Positions 1-7,346 of a stretch of 64,000 nucleotides of DNA are shown piece after piece. The position numbers and the translations under genes were made by a program. This DNA comes from JALZEG01 sp046263255. Lineage in GTDB: Bacteria > Actinomycetota > CADDZG01 > WHSQ01. The notes beneath the pieces were generated by a model. The model worked only from the letters and a program-made list of their open reading frames with translations. It made no database searches and had not been told where the DNA came from. The stretch covers positions 31,841-95,840 of the forward strand of contig JBHELD010000003.1 in the NCBI GenBank assembly GCA_046263255.1, in the 5' to 3' direction. The stretch's first letter is position 1. The number at the start of each line of letters is the position of its first letter.

Positions 1-1
1 G

Positions 2-286
2 CTGGAGGCTTTCGACCGGCGGTTTCCGGAGATCGCGGCGGCGCTCGGGGACGACGACGTGCTGATCGTCACCGCAGACCACGGCAACGACCCCACGACG
101 CCGTCCACCGACCACTCGCGCGAGAAGGTGCCGCTGCTGGTGTCCGGACGGAGGGTCCGGGCGGGGGCCGATCTGGGGGAGCGGGCCACGTTCGCCGACT
201 GCGGCGCCACGATCGCCGACCTCCTCGGGGTCGATCCTCCCCCCGCCGGCACCTCCTTCTCCGCCGACGTGCTGCAGCGCGGCTGA
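2..286 (+). CDS. deoB: Phosphopentomutase, C-terminal part (5' truncated by window edge)
   Basis: Phosphopentomutases interconvert ribose/deoxyribose 1- and 5-phosphates in nucleoside salvage, using two metal ions of the alkaline phosphatase fold. The visible 94 residues hold the family's distal metal-binding block, TADHGNDPTTPSTDHSRE, followed by VPLLV and a short tail ending at 286. DHGND-T-DH is a deoB hallmark, and it separates this from 2,3-bisphosphoglycerate-independent phosphoglycerate mutases. The start lies outside the window. The next gene follows after a 118-bp gap that contains an octamer repeat array. Confidence 0.9.
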   Translation: MEAFDRRFPEIAAALGDDDVLIVTADHGNDPTTPSTDHSREKVPLLVSGRRVRAGADLGERATFADCGATIADLLGVDPPPAGTSFSADVLQRG

Positions 287-323
287 TCTGCCTCTTGTGC
301 GCGGGCTCGCCCCGCCTTATCGT

Positions 324-355
324 CCACACTTCTACAAGACGACTTGTCGACAAGT
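324..355 (+). repeat. Octamer repeat array 1, upstream of parA
   Basis: Four contiguous 8-bp units read CCACACTT, CTACAAGA, CGACTTGT, CGACAAGT. The last two form a perfect palindrome centred on GTCGAC. The array ends 49 bp before the ATG chosen for parA and is the only AT-rich stretch between deoB and parA. Its position fits an operator or centromere-like site for the RHH protein encoded next door; that role is inferred. Confidence 0.7.
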
Positions 356-404
356 TGCCACCACTCGCGCGGTCCCGCCGCGGTGCACGGGGGAAAGGGG
401 AGCG

Positions 405-1430
405 ATGGAGGGAGACGTCCGGACCGCAGAGCCGAGGGACCGGGACGCCGGCGGCGGCGACCCCCCGCCACCCGAGGTCGACGGCGCGGAGCCTCGAGGC
501 GTGCTGTCGCTCGACGAGGGACGGCCGCCCGGGGAGGCGGCTCCGACCGTGGCCCGCGACGGGGCCGCAGCTGCGGCCTCCGGGCCGGACGACGAAGCGC
601 CGGCGACGACGGCCCCGGCGTGGAGACCGGAGCCGCGGCGCAACGCGGTCGTGATCGCGATGGCGAACCAGAAGGGCGGCGTCGGGAAGACGACGACGAC
701 GATCAGCCTCGGAGCGGCCCTCGCCGAGCTAGACCACAAGGTGCTCGTCGTCGACTTCGATCCGCAGGGCGGGTGCGCGCTGGGGCTCGGCATCGAGCCG
801 GGGGCGCTGGAGGTGTCGGTCTACAACGCGTTGCTCGACCGGTCCTGCCGCAGCGAAGACGTGGTCATGCCCACGACGGTGGAGGGCATGGACCTGCTGC
901 CCTCCAACATCGATCTGTCGGCCGCCGAGCTGATGCTCGTCCAGGAGGTCGCGAGGGAGCAGTCGCTCTCCCGCGCGCTTGCGCCGCTGCGGAGGAGCTA
1001 CGACTTCATCCTCGTGGACTGCCCGCCGTCGCTCGGCCTGCTGACGATCAACGCGCTGACGGCGGCCGACGGCGTCGTCGTCCCGCTCGAGTGCGAGTAC
1101 TACGCGCTGCGCGGGATGGCGCTGCTGATGGACTCGATCGAGCGGGTGAGGGACAGGCTTAACCCTCAACTCGAAGTCTACGGAATCCTCGCCACGATGT
1201 ACGACGGACGAACGTTGCACGCACGGGAGGTGCTCGAGCGGGTGCGCGACGCCTTCGGCGACGCGGTCTTCGACGCAGTGGTCCGCAAGACGATCCGTTT
1301 CGCGGAGGCGCCGGTCGCGGGGGAGCCGATCCTCCGGTATGCGCCGGCCTCGACTGGATCCGCCTCGTACCGTGCCCTCGCCAAGGAGGTGGTCAGCCGT
1401 GTCTCGACGCGCGAGCCTGCCCGGAGCTGA
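405..1430 (+). CDS. parA: ParA/Soj-family ATPase
   Basis: A deviant Walker-A ATPase of 341 residues of the kind that positions DNA by ATP-dependent dimerisation and nonspecific DNA binding. The deviant Walker A KGGVGKTT lies at residues 90-97, followed by the FDPQGG motif and Walker B FILVDCPPSLG. ATG 405 is chosen because it has a purine-rich ribosome site (GGGGAG) and leaves the octamer array outside the gene; an upstream in-frame GTG at 297 would cover the array. The N-terminal ~85 residues are acidic, low complexity and probably disordered. Its place just upstream of scpA-scpB is the usual actinobacterial arrangement, but here an RHH gene overlaps its end, which suggests a two-gene partition or regulatory module. 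Confidence 0.92.
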   Translation: MEGDVRTAEPRDRDAGGGDPPPPEVDGAEPRGVLSLDEGRPPGEAAPTVARDGAAAAASGPDDEAPATTAPAWRPEPRRNAVVIAMANQKGGVGKTTTTISLGAALAELDHKVLVVDFDPQGGCALGLGIEPGALEVSVYNALLDRSCRSEDVVMPTTVEGMDLLPSNIDLSAAELMLVQEVAREQSLSRALAPLRRSYDFILVDCPPSLGLLTINALTAADGVVVPLECEYYALRGMALLMDSIERVRDRLNPQLEVYGILATMYDGRTLHAREVLERVRDAFGDAVFDAVVRKTIRFAEAPVAGEPILRYAPASTGSASYRALAKEVVSRVSTREPARS

Positions 1431-1773
1431 CGAGCTCTTCCGGTCGACGGGGCCCCCCAGGAGGGGCAAGACCGACGACCAAAGGAGCGACGACAAAGCG
1501 ACTCCGCGACAAGCAGACAAGTCGACAAATCTACAAGTCGCTCAGGAGGCGCCCCCCCGAAAGGCGCCCCGGCACGAGACGAAGGTGACCTTCTACTGCA
1601 CGAACGCCGACCTGACGGCGCTGGACCAGGCGCGCCTCACGCTCCGAGCGGAGCACGGCGTGGGTGCGGACCGCGGGAAGGTCGTGCGCACGGCGCTCGC
1701 GTACGTGCTCGAGGACTTCGAGGCGCGCGGCGGGGACTCGATCCTGCTGCGCCGGCTGCAGGAGCAAGGCTAA
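1399..1773 (+). CDS. Ribbon-helix-helix DNA-binding protein, ParG/omega-like partner of ParA
   Basis: A 124-residue protein with a basic, flexible N-terminal half and a C-terminal RHH fold: strand KVTFYCT, helix A NADLTALDQARLTL, helix B DRGKVVRTALAYVLEDF. This architecture (mobile arginine-rich tail plus RHH dimer) is that of the plasmid centromere-binding proteins ParG and omega, which partner ParA ATPases. GTG 1399 has a near-perfect AAGGAGG nine bases upstream and overlaps the parA end by 32 bp, so the two are translationally coupled. An octamer array lies inside this coding region (residues ~32-47). The best guess is that it binds the octamer arrays found across the first 20 kb; this is inference from context. 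Confidence 0.75.
   Translation: MSRRASLPGADELFRSTGPPRRGKTDDQRSDDKATPRQADKSTNLQVAQEAPPRKAPRHETKVTFYCTNADLTALDQARLTLRAEHGVGADRGKVVRTALAYVLEDFEARGGDSILLRRLQEQG
1491..1538 (+). repeat. Octamer repeat array 2, inside the RHH gene
   Basis: Six unspaced units: CGACAAAG, CGACTCCG, CGACAAGC, AGACAAGT, CGACAAAT, CTACAAGT. This is the clearest run of direct repeats in the window. It lies in the part of the RHH gene that encodes the disordered N-terminal tail, where a DNA constraint is easy to tolerate. Arrays 1 and 2 bracket parA, as expected of an autoregulated partition cassette. Confidence 0.75.
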
Positions 1774-1794
1774 AGCGCGGCCTTAGCCGTCCCT

Positions 1795-2421
1795 CTAGCC
1801 TCCGGCGAGCCGGACGAGGAAGTCGCGGACGTCGCGGACGATCGGGAAGAGGATCCGGGTCCCGCCGAAGAACACGAGCGCGAGCAGGATCAGCAACCCG
1901 TACCTGTCGAGGAAGAAGACCACCCGCTGCTTGTCGCGCGGCAGGAAGATCGTCAGCAGCCGGGAGCCGTCGAGGGGCGGGAGCGGAACGAGGTTGAAGA
2001 CGGCGAGCAGGACGTTGATCCCGGTGAAGAACGAGAAGAACGTCGTGAACGCGCTTCCGGGGTCGACGTTGCGAAAGGCGACGTAGCCGAAAGCGCCGAC
2101 GAGGGCCAGGGCGAGGTTCATCAGCGGCCCGGCGAGCGCGACTACGGCGGCGCCGAAGCGCTGCGACGACAGCGCGTTAGGGCGGAACTCCACGGGTTTG
2201 CCCCAGCCGAAGCCGACGAGAAGGATGCAGATCGTCCCGAGCGGGTCGAGGTGCTTCACCGGGTTGGGGGTCAGCCGGCCCATCGCCCGGGGCAGGCGGT
2301 CTCCCTGCAGGTCGGCCGCGAGGGCGTGCGCGTACTCGTGCAGCCCGATCGCGCCCACGAGGGCGGCGGCCAGCAGGAAGAACGCGACGGGGTCGACTTC
2401 GAGGAGGGAGAGGAGGCCCAC
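1795..2421 (-). CDS. Site-2-protease-like M50 zinc metallopeptidase (integral membrane)
   Basis: A 208-residue multi-helix membrane protein with the intramembrane zinc motif HEYAH near residue 27. A second conserved segment, NLVPLPPLDGSR, provides the Asp ligand (N-P-x-x-x-x-DG type). It lacks a PDZ domain, so it matches the small M50 group rather than RseP. Substrates cannot be told from sequence. The GTG start at 2421 follows a TACAAT hexamer by only six bases, so the message is probably leaderless. It is convergent with the RHH gene (21-bp gap) and divergent from trpS. Confidence 0.88.
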   Translation of the reverse strand: MGLLSLLEVDPVAFFLLAAALVGAIGLHEYAHALAADLQGDRLPRAMGRLTPNPVKHLDPLGTICILLVGFGWGKPVEFRPNALSSQRFGAAVVALAGPLMNLALALVGAFGYVAFRNVDPGSAFTTFFSFFTGINVLLAVFNLVPLPPLDGSRLLTIFLPRDKQRVVFFLDRYGLLILLALVFFGGTRILFPIVRDVRDFLVRLAGG

Positions 2422-2427
2422 GCAGGT

Positions 2428-2433
2428 ATTGTA
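2428..2433 (-). promoter_or_regulatory. -10 element of the M50 protease gene (leaderless transcript)
   Basis: On the minus strand TACAAT is followed by ACCTGC and then the GTG start, so transcription should begin at or next to the start codon. No convincing -35 hexamer was seen. No ribosome binding site precedes the GTG, which agrees with leaderless translation, common in Actinomycetota. Confidence 0.5.
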
Positions 2434-2510
2434 GGGGCCGCCTGCCCGAGCAGACGCCAGGGGGATGAGTAACTCTGAACGAGAACTTTAGGCGGCAGCC
2501 GACCAGACGG

Positions 2511-3488
2511 GTGTTCAGCGGCATCCAGCCGACGGGCGAGGCCCACATCGGCAACTACCTGGGTGCGATCCGCAACTGGGTGGCGCAGCAGGAGCAGGGC
2601 GAGGCCTTCTACTGCGTCGTCGACCTCCACGCGCTGACGCTGCCGTGGGACCCGGGCGCGCTGCGGCGCAACACGCTCGCCAAGGCGGCCGAGATCGTCG
2701 CCTGCGGCGTCGACCCGCAGCGGTCGGTGCTGTTCGTCCAGTCGCACGTCCCGGCGCACGCGGAGCTCGCGTGGGTCTTCAACTGCGTCGCCCGCGTGGG
2801 GGAGCTCCGGCGGATGATCCAATTCAAGGAGAAGTCGAAGGGAGAGTCGGAGTCGGTCGGCGTCGGCCTCTTCACCTATCCCGTCCTGCAGGCCGCCGAC
2901 GTCCTCCTCTACCAGGCCGACGGCGTCCCCGTCGGCGAGGACCAGCGACAGCACATCGAGCTGATGCGCGACATCGGCGCACGGTTCAACTCAACCCTCG
3001 GGCAGACGTTTACCCTTCCGGAGCCGCTGATCCCGGCGGAAGGCGCCCGGATCATGGCGCTCGACGATCCGACGCAGAAGATGAGCAAGTCCGCCGGCCG
3101 CCCCGGCTCGTACATCGGGCTCGTCGAACCGCCGGACGTCGTTGCGAAGAAGATCCGCTCGGCCGTCACCGACTCCGGCCGCGAGGTCCGCGCGGCGGAG
3201 GACAAGCCCGCCCTGACCAACCTGCTCACGATCTTCTCGTTGTTCGAGGAGACGCCGGCGACCGAGCTGGAGGCGCGCTTCGCCTCGGACGGGTACGGCA
3301 CGTTCAAGGCGGCCCTGGCCGAGACCGTGGTCGCGCGGCTGACGCCGATCCGCGAGCGCTACGAGGCGTTGATGGGGGATCCCGCCGAGCTCGAGGGGAT
3401 CCTGAGACGGGGGGCCGAGCGGGCTGCCGCCGAGGCCGAGGTCACGATGAAGGTCGTCCGCGAGCGCACCGGGCTGCTGCCTGGCTGA
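2511..3488 (+). CDS. trpS: Tryptophanyl-tRNA synthetase
   Basis: Class I aminoacyl-tRNA synthetase that charges tRNA-Trp. The 325 residues match the usual bacterial length. The HIGH-type signature is HIGN at residues 12-15 within GIQPTGEAHIGNYLGA, and the KMSKS loop is KMSKS at 190-194. GTG 2511 is the only acceptable start: the frame is closed by TGA at 2466 and only a CTG lies between. An AT-rich island (TAACTCTGAAC...CTTTAGG, 2470-2492) lies just upstream and another lies inside the gene (2993-3015). The gene stands alone, between the divergent M50 gene and scpA. Confidence 0.96.
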   Translation: MFSGIQPTGEAHIGNYLGAIRNWVAQQEQGEAFYCVVDLHALTLPWDPGALRRNTLAKAAEIVACGVDPQRSVLFVQSHVPAHAELAWVFNCVARVGELRRMIQFKEKSKGESESVGVGLFTYPVLQAADVLLYQADGVPVGEDQRQHIELMRDIGARFNSTLGQTFTLPEPLIPAEGARIMALDDPTQKMSKSAGRPGSYIGLVEPPDVVAKKIRSAVTDSGREVRAAEDKPALTNLLTIFSLFEETPATELEARFASDGYGTFKAALAETVVARLTPIRERYEALMGDPAELEGILRRGAERAAAEAEVTMKVVRERTGLLPG

Positions 3489-3573
3489 AACACGCCTCAT
3501 CGCCCGTACGGGTCGTTAGGGTGGGGGAGCCGGGCGGTGGAGGCGCCCGCCGGGATGGCCCCGGCAGCAGCAT

Positions 3574-3613
3574 CGATTTGTCGACAAATCGACTAATCCA
3601 CTAGTCAACCAGG
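3574..3613 (+). repeat. Octamer repeat array 3, upstream of scpA
   Basis: Five units: CGATTTGT, CGACAAAT, CGACTAAT, CCACTAGT, CAACCAGG. The first pair forms the palindrome ATTTGTCGACAAAT. The array ends eight bases before the scpA GTG, so the last unit overlaps the AGGAG ribosome site. A protein bound here would block scpAB expression or mark the locus. Confidence 0.72.
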
Positions 3614-3621
3614 AGCGGTCC

Positions 3622-4416
3622 GTGGCGTACGAGGTCAAGCTCGAGGTCTTCGAGGGGCCCATCGACCTGCTCCTCCACCTGATCACGAGGCAGCGGGTCG
3701 ACATCTACGACGTCTCGCTGTCGCAGATCACCGAGGAGTACCTGGCCGCGCTCGACGGCCTCGAGGGCCTCGACCTCGAGGCCGCGACCGGCTTCCTCGT
3801 GGTGGCCGCGACGCTGCTCGAGCTGAAGTCGGCGCGTCTGCTCCCGGGCCGGACCTCCGGCGACGAGGCCGGCAGCCTGCTGGAGGAGAGGGACCTCCTG
3901 CTGGCACGGCTGGTGGAGTGCGCGACGTTCCGCGAGGCCGGTGCCTGGCTCGCCCGGCGTCTCGCGGCCGGTGCCGCGCTGCACGGCCGCTCCGCGGGGC
4001 TCGAAGACCGGTTCGTCGACCTCGCCCCCAAGCTCGTCGTCACGGCTTCGCCGGAGCGCCTGGGCGCCCTCGCCGCGGCGCTGACGGCGCCGCGGCCGGT
4101 GCCGGAGGTCGACGTCTCCCATATCGCCCCGATCCAGGCGAGCGTCCGCGACGCGATCCTCGAGGTCGCGGCCCGCCTGCGGGAGCGTCCCGGTCCCGCC
4201 GCCTTCCGCGACCTCTGCCCCGGCGCGCCGGAGCGGATCGACGTCGTCGTGCGGTTCCTGGCGCTGCTCGAGCTGTTCAAGGCGGGCGCGGTGGATCTCG
4301 TGCAGGTGGAGCGCTTCGGCGACATCCGTGCCGAGTGGACCGGGCTCGCCGACGCCGAGGACGTGCTGGCGGAGGCGGAGGAGTACGTGATCGACCTGAG
4401 AGGAGAGCCTGGATGA
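3622..4416 (+). CDS. scpA: Segregation and condensation protein A (SMC kleisin)
   Basis: ScpA is the kleisin that bridges the SMC heads in the bacterial condensin. The 264 residues open with the family signature YEVKLEVFEGPIDLLLHLI, which forms the SMC-neck-binding helices. The C-terminal winged helix includes FLALLELFKAGAVDLVQ. GTG 3622 is preceded by AGGAGCGG. The stop overlaps the scpB start (ATGA), so A and B should be made in balanced amounts. The octamer array immediately upstream ties this condensin gene to the adjacent parA/rhh module. Confidence 0.95.
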   Translation: MAYEVKLEVFEGPIDLLLHLITRQRVDIYDVSLSQITEEYLAALDGLEGLDLEAATGFLVVAATLLELKSARLLPGRTSGDEAGSLLEERDLLLARLVECATFREAGAWLARRLAAGAALHGRSAGLEDRFVDLAPKLVVTASPERLGALAAALTAPRPVPEVDVSHIAPIQASVRDAILEVAARLRERPGPAAFRDLCPGAPERIDVVVRFLALLELFKAGAVDLVQVERFGDIRAEWTGLADAEDVLAEAEEYVIDLRGEPG

Positions 4417-4970
4417 CCGACACGAGAAAGATCGTGGAGTCGATCCTCCTGCTGGCGGACGAGCCGGTGCCGGCCTCGCAGATGGGCGAGGTCCTCGAGA
4501 TCCCCAAAGCGGAGGTCGAGGCTCTCCTGCGGGCGCTGGCCCAGTCGTACGAGCGGGACGGCCGCGGGTTCGTCCTCCGCGAGTCGGCTCCGGGATGGCG
4601 TCTGTACACCGACCCGGAGTGCGCGCCGTGGCTCGAACGCTTCGTCACCCGGCACCGCCACGCCCGCCTCACGGGCGCGGCGCTGGAGGTCCTGGCGATC
4701 GTCGCCTACAAGGGGCCGATCTCCCGGTCGGAGATCTCGGAGATCCGCGGCGTCGACTCCGACGGCGTCGTCAAGACGCTGCTCCTGCGCGGGCTCATCG
4801 ACACGTCGGCTCCCGGGGGCGGCGCGGCTCCGAACCTGTTCGAGGTCTCCGACGAGCTCCTCGAAAAGATGGGCCTCCGCTCCGTCGACGAGCTGCCACC
4901 GCTGACGGATTTCATGCCCGACGCCGAGGCGGTGGAGGACATGGAGGCCAAGCTCTCGCCGAACGCCTGA
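4413..4970 (+). CDS. scpB: Segregation and condensation protein B
   Basis: ScpB dimers bind the central part of ScpA and set the ATPase cycle of the SMC complex. The 185 residues contain two winged-helix domains: the first around IVESILLLADEPV (residues ~7-19), the second around LEVLAIVAYKGPISRSEISEIRG, the strongest family signature. It starts in a 4-bp ATGA overlap with scpA. The acidic C-terminal tail after residue ~160 is typical and variable. rluB follows after 3 bp, which suggests one transcript. Confidence 0.95.
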   Translation: MTDTRKIVESILLLADEPVPASQMGEVLEIPKAEVEALLRALAQSYERDGRGFVLRESAPGWRLYTDPECAPWLERFVTRHRHARLTGAALEVLAIVAYKGPISRSEISEIRGVDSDGVVKTLLLRGLIDTSAPGGGAAPNLFEVSDELLEKMGLRSVDELPPLTDFMPDAEAVEDMEAKLSPNA

Positions 4971-4973
4971 GGC

Positions 4974-5738
4974 GTGGGTAGCGCGCGCCGCGACTCGGGG
5001 AGCACATCGGGCGCCGAGCGGGAGGGCGAGCGGCTCCAGAAGGTCCTCGCGCATGCGGGCCTCGGGTCGCGGCGGGCGGTCGAGGAGCTCATCGCCGCGG
5101 GGAGGGTGAAGGTCAACGGGCGACGGGCCCGCCTGGGCGCGCGGGTCGATCCCTCTAAGGATGAAGTAGAAGTCGATGGTTCCCGCGTGCCCCTGCAGCA
5201 GGATCTCGTGCACTACATGCTCAACAAACCCGCCGGCGTCGTCAGCACGGCCGCGGACCCGGAGGGCCGCCCGACCGTGGTCGAGCTGCTGGACCTGCCG
5301 GTGCGGGTATGGCCTGTGGGCCGCCTCGACACCGACAGCGCCGGCCTGCTGATCGTCACGAACGACGGCGAGCTCACGCACCGGTTGACCCACCCCAGCT
5401 ACGAGGTCCCGAAGACCTACCTCGCCGAGGTCAAGGGCACCGCCGCCAGCCGGGCGATCAAGCAGCTGATCGCCGGCGTCGAGCTCGAGGACGGGACGAC
5501 GAAGCGGGCGAAGGTGTCGCTCGTCGAGGCGACACGGGGAGGGACCCTGCTGGAGATCACGATCCGCGAGGGACGCAACCGGCAGGTGCGGCGGATGTGC
5601 GAGGCGGTGGGACACCCCGTCAGACGCCTCGTGCGCACCTCGCTCGGCCCCCTGCAGCTCGGCCGCCTCAAGCCGGGTACGTTTCGGAAGCTGAGCATCG
5701 AGGAGGTCCGGGCGCTGTACCGGGCGTGCGGCCTCTAA
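4974..5738 (+). CDS. rluB: 23S rRNA pseudouridine synthase, RluB/RsuA family
   Basis: Converts a uridine in large-subunit rRNA to pseudouridine. An N-terminal S4 RNA-binding domain (LQKVLAHAGLGSRRAVEELI, residues ~22-41) precedes the catalytic domain with GRLDTDSAGLLIVTNDG; the catalytic Asp is near residue 119. The RsuA/RluB signature GRNRQVRRM occurs near residue 202. GTG 4974 lies 3 bp after the scpB stop. The assignment to RluB rather than RluE/F rests on gene order (scpAB-rluB-cmk-der in other Actinomycetota). An AT-rich island interrupts the gene near 5149-5172. Confidence 0.9.
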   Translation: MGSARRDSGSTSGAEREGERLQKVLAHAGLGSRRAVEELIAAGRVKVNGRRARLGARVDPSKDEVEVDGSRVPLQQDLVHYMLNKPAGVVSTAADPEGRPTVVELLDLPVRVWPVGRLDTDSAGLLIVTNDGELTHRLTHPSYEVPKTYLAEVKGTAASRAIKQLIAGVELEDGTTKRAKVSLVEATRGGTLLEITIREGRNRQVRRMCEAVGHPVRRLVRTSLGPLQLGRLKPGTFRKLSIEEVRALYRACGL

Positions 5739-5759
5739 TACGTAGACGAGTCTCCATCT

Positions 5760-5799
5760 CAACAAGGCAACTTGTCGACATGTCGATTAATCAACCAAA
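5760..5799 (+). repeat. Octamer repeat array 4, upstream of aroH
   Basis: Five units: CAACAAGG, CAACTTGT, CGACATGT, CGATTAAT, CAACCAAA. The palindromic centre CAACTTGTCGACATGT matches the other arrays. It ends four bases before the aroH ATG chosen here and fills almost the whole gap between rluB and aroH. Confidence 0.68.
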
Positions 5800-5803
5800 G
5801 AGG

Positions 5804-6166
5804 ATGCGGGCGTTGAGGGGGGCGATCACGGTCGGGTCGAACGACCGCAGGGAGATCGTCGCGGCGACCGAGGAGCTCCTGAACGAGATGATCGACCGCA
5901 ACGGAGTCGACGGCGACGACCTCGTCAGCATGATCTTCACGGCGACGCCGGATCTCGACGCCGAGTTCCCCGCGCTCGCCGCGAGGCGGCTGGGCCTCGC
6001 CCACGTCCCGCTGCTGTGCTCGGTCGAGCTCGACGTCGCCGGTGCGATGCCCCGGTGCGTACGCGTCCTCATGCACCTCTACTCGGACCGGGCGGCTGGG
6101 GATCTGCAGCACGTCTACCTGCGCGACGCGCGGGAGCTGCGGACGGACCTCCGCGATGAACCCTAA
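5804..6166 (+). CDS. aroH: Monofunctional chorismate mutase, AroH class
   Basis: Rearranges chorismate to prephenate for Phe/Tyr synthesis. The 120 residues match the trimeric AroH class (pseudo-alpha/beta barrel), not the helical AroQ class. Signatures are RALRGAITV at the N terminus, the active-site Glu segment LLCSVELDV, PRCVRVLMHLY with the catalytic Arg, and HVYLRDARELRTDL at the end. ATG 5804 places the N terminus as in known AroH proteins; ATG 5780 would start inside the octamer array. Next comes tyrA, which uses its product. Confidence 0.9.
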   Translation: MRALRGAITVGSNDRREIVAATEELLNEMIDRNGVDGDDLVSMIFTATPDLDAEFPALAARRLGLAHVPLLCSVELDVAGAMPRCVRVLMHLYSDRAAGDLQHVYLRDARELRTDLRDEP

Positions 6167-6179
6167 AGGTCGAGCTTAG

Positions 6180-7280
6180 ATGTCGGAGAAGGTCGCGATC
6201 CTCGGCACCGGCCTGATCGGCGGGTCGATCGGGCTCGGCATCAAGGCCGCCGCGCCGGAGACGCCGGTGGCCGGCTTCGACCCCGACCCCCTCGCCGCGG
6301 CGGCCGCCGTCGCGGCCGGCGCAATCGACGGCGCCGCGGCGACCCCGGGGGGAGCGGTCGCCGGCGCCCGCACCGTCGTGCTGGCGGGACCGGTGGACGC
6401 GCTCGAGGACCTGACGGCTGCGATCGCCGGGGACGTCCCGGCGGACGCCGTCGTCACCGACGTGGGATCGGCGAAGGCGGCCGCCGTGACGGCCGGCGAG
6501 CGAACGCTGGGGCCGCGGTTCGTCGGAGGCCACCCGATGGCCGGCTCGGAGCGCCACGGCATCGACGCCGCGTCCGCGGACCTCTTCCGCGACGCCTGGT
6601 GGATCCTGACGCCGACGCGGTCCACCGCGCCCGACGCGTACGCGCGCGTGGCCGAGCTCGTCGGGCTGCTCGGCGCGAAGCCGGTCGCGGTGGCGCCGGC
6701 CAAGCACGACTCCCTCGTGGCGCGCCTCAGCCACGTCCCGCAGCTCACCGCGAGCGCGCTGGTCGACCTCGCCGCCGGCGCGGGGGACCGCGAGGCGCTG
6801 CTGGGGCTGGCCGGGGGTGGGTTCCGCGACGTCACCAGGATCGCCGCCAGCAGCCCGGACCTCTGGGTGACGATCCTTCGATCGAACAAGGCGTCGATCC
6901 TCGACGCTCTCGCAACCCTCAACAAGAAGCTGAGCGTTGTGGCGGAGTCGATCGAACGGGACGCCTGGGACGAGGTGCGGGACTGGCTGGCCGGCGCGCG
7001 CAACAACCGGCTCGAGCTGTTCGCGCGCCCGGACCTGTCCGGCGAGCCGGCGGGGCTGTCGCTGCCGGTGACCGACCGGCCCGGGGTCCTCGCGGAGGTC
7101 ACCACGGCGGCCGGGCGGCTCGGCGCGAACATCGAGGACCTCCGGATCGTCCACTCGACCGAGGGGGGTCACGGACGCCTCGAGCTGGTGGTCACTGGGG
7201 AGGGCCCGGCGGACCGCCTGGCGGACGCCCTGGCGAAGATGGGGTACAGGGTCGAGCGCGCTGCCATAGTGGACCCGTGA
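6180..7280 (+). CDS. tyrA: Prephenate dehydrogenase with C-terminal ACT domain
   Basis: Oxidatively decarboxylates prephenate to 4-hydroxyphenylpyruvate in tyrosine synthesis. The N-terminal Rossmann fold carries ILGTGLIGGSIG (GxGxxG, residues ~7-18). The catalytic block FVGGHPMAGSERHG contains the conserved His. The last ~75 residues form an ACT domain (LPVTDRPGVLAEVTTAAGRL), which in relatives binds tyrosine for feedback control. The 366 residues fit the family. It follows aroH by 13 bp; the junction holds the AT-rich motif AACCCT...GAGCTTAGA (6159-6180). Confidence 0.93.
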   Translation: MSEKVAILGTGLIGGSIGLGIKAAAPETPVAGFDPDPLAAAAAVAAGAIDGAAATPGGAVAGARTVVLAGPVDALEDLTAAIAGDVPADAVVTDVGSAKAAAVTAGERTLGPRFVGGHPMAGSERHGIDAASADLFRDAWWILTPTRSTAPDAYARVAELVGLLGAKPVAVAPAKHDSLVARLSHVPQLTASALVDLAAGAGDREALLGLAGGGFRDVTRIAASSPDLWVTILRSNKASILDALATLNKKLSVVAESIERDAWDEVRDWLAGARNNRLELFARPDLSGEPAGLSLPVTDRPGVLAEVTTAAGRLGANIEDLRIVHSTEGGHGRLELVVTGEGPADRLADALAKMGYRVERAAIVDP

Positions 7281-7290
7281 CACCTGCAGG

Positions 7291-7346
7291 AGACAAGACG
7301 ACAAGTCCGCTTGTAGACAAAGCGACATATCGATGAGGCGACGAAA
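7291..7346 (+). repeat. Octamer repeat array 5, spanning the aroA start
   Basis: Seven unspaced units: AGACAAGA, CGACAAGT, CCGCTTGT, AGACAAAG, CGACATAT, CGATGAGG, CGACGAAA. The array is 56 bp long, the longest in the window, and strictly 8-bp periodic. The aroA ATG at 7333 lies inside the sixth unit, so a bound protein array would cover the translation start region. Confidence 0.75.

Noticed and set aside
297..404. parA start at GTG 297
   Set aside because: It would translate through octamer array 1 and lacks a ribosome site; ATG 405 has one and fits the other loci.
3705..5765. 686-codon minus-strand frame opposite scpAB and rluB
   Set aside because: No motifs, Arg/Ala-rich, and fully covered by three recognised plus-strand genes with 4-bp overlap logic.
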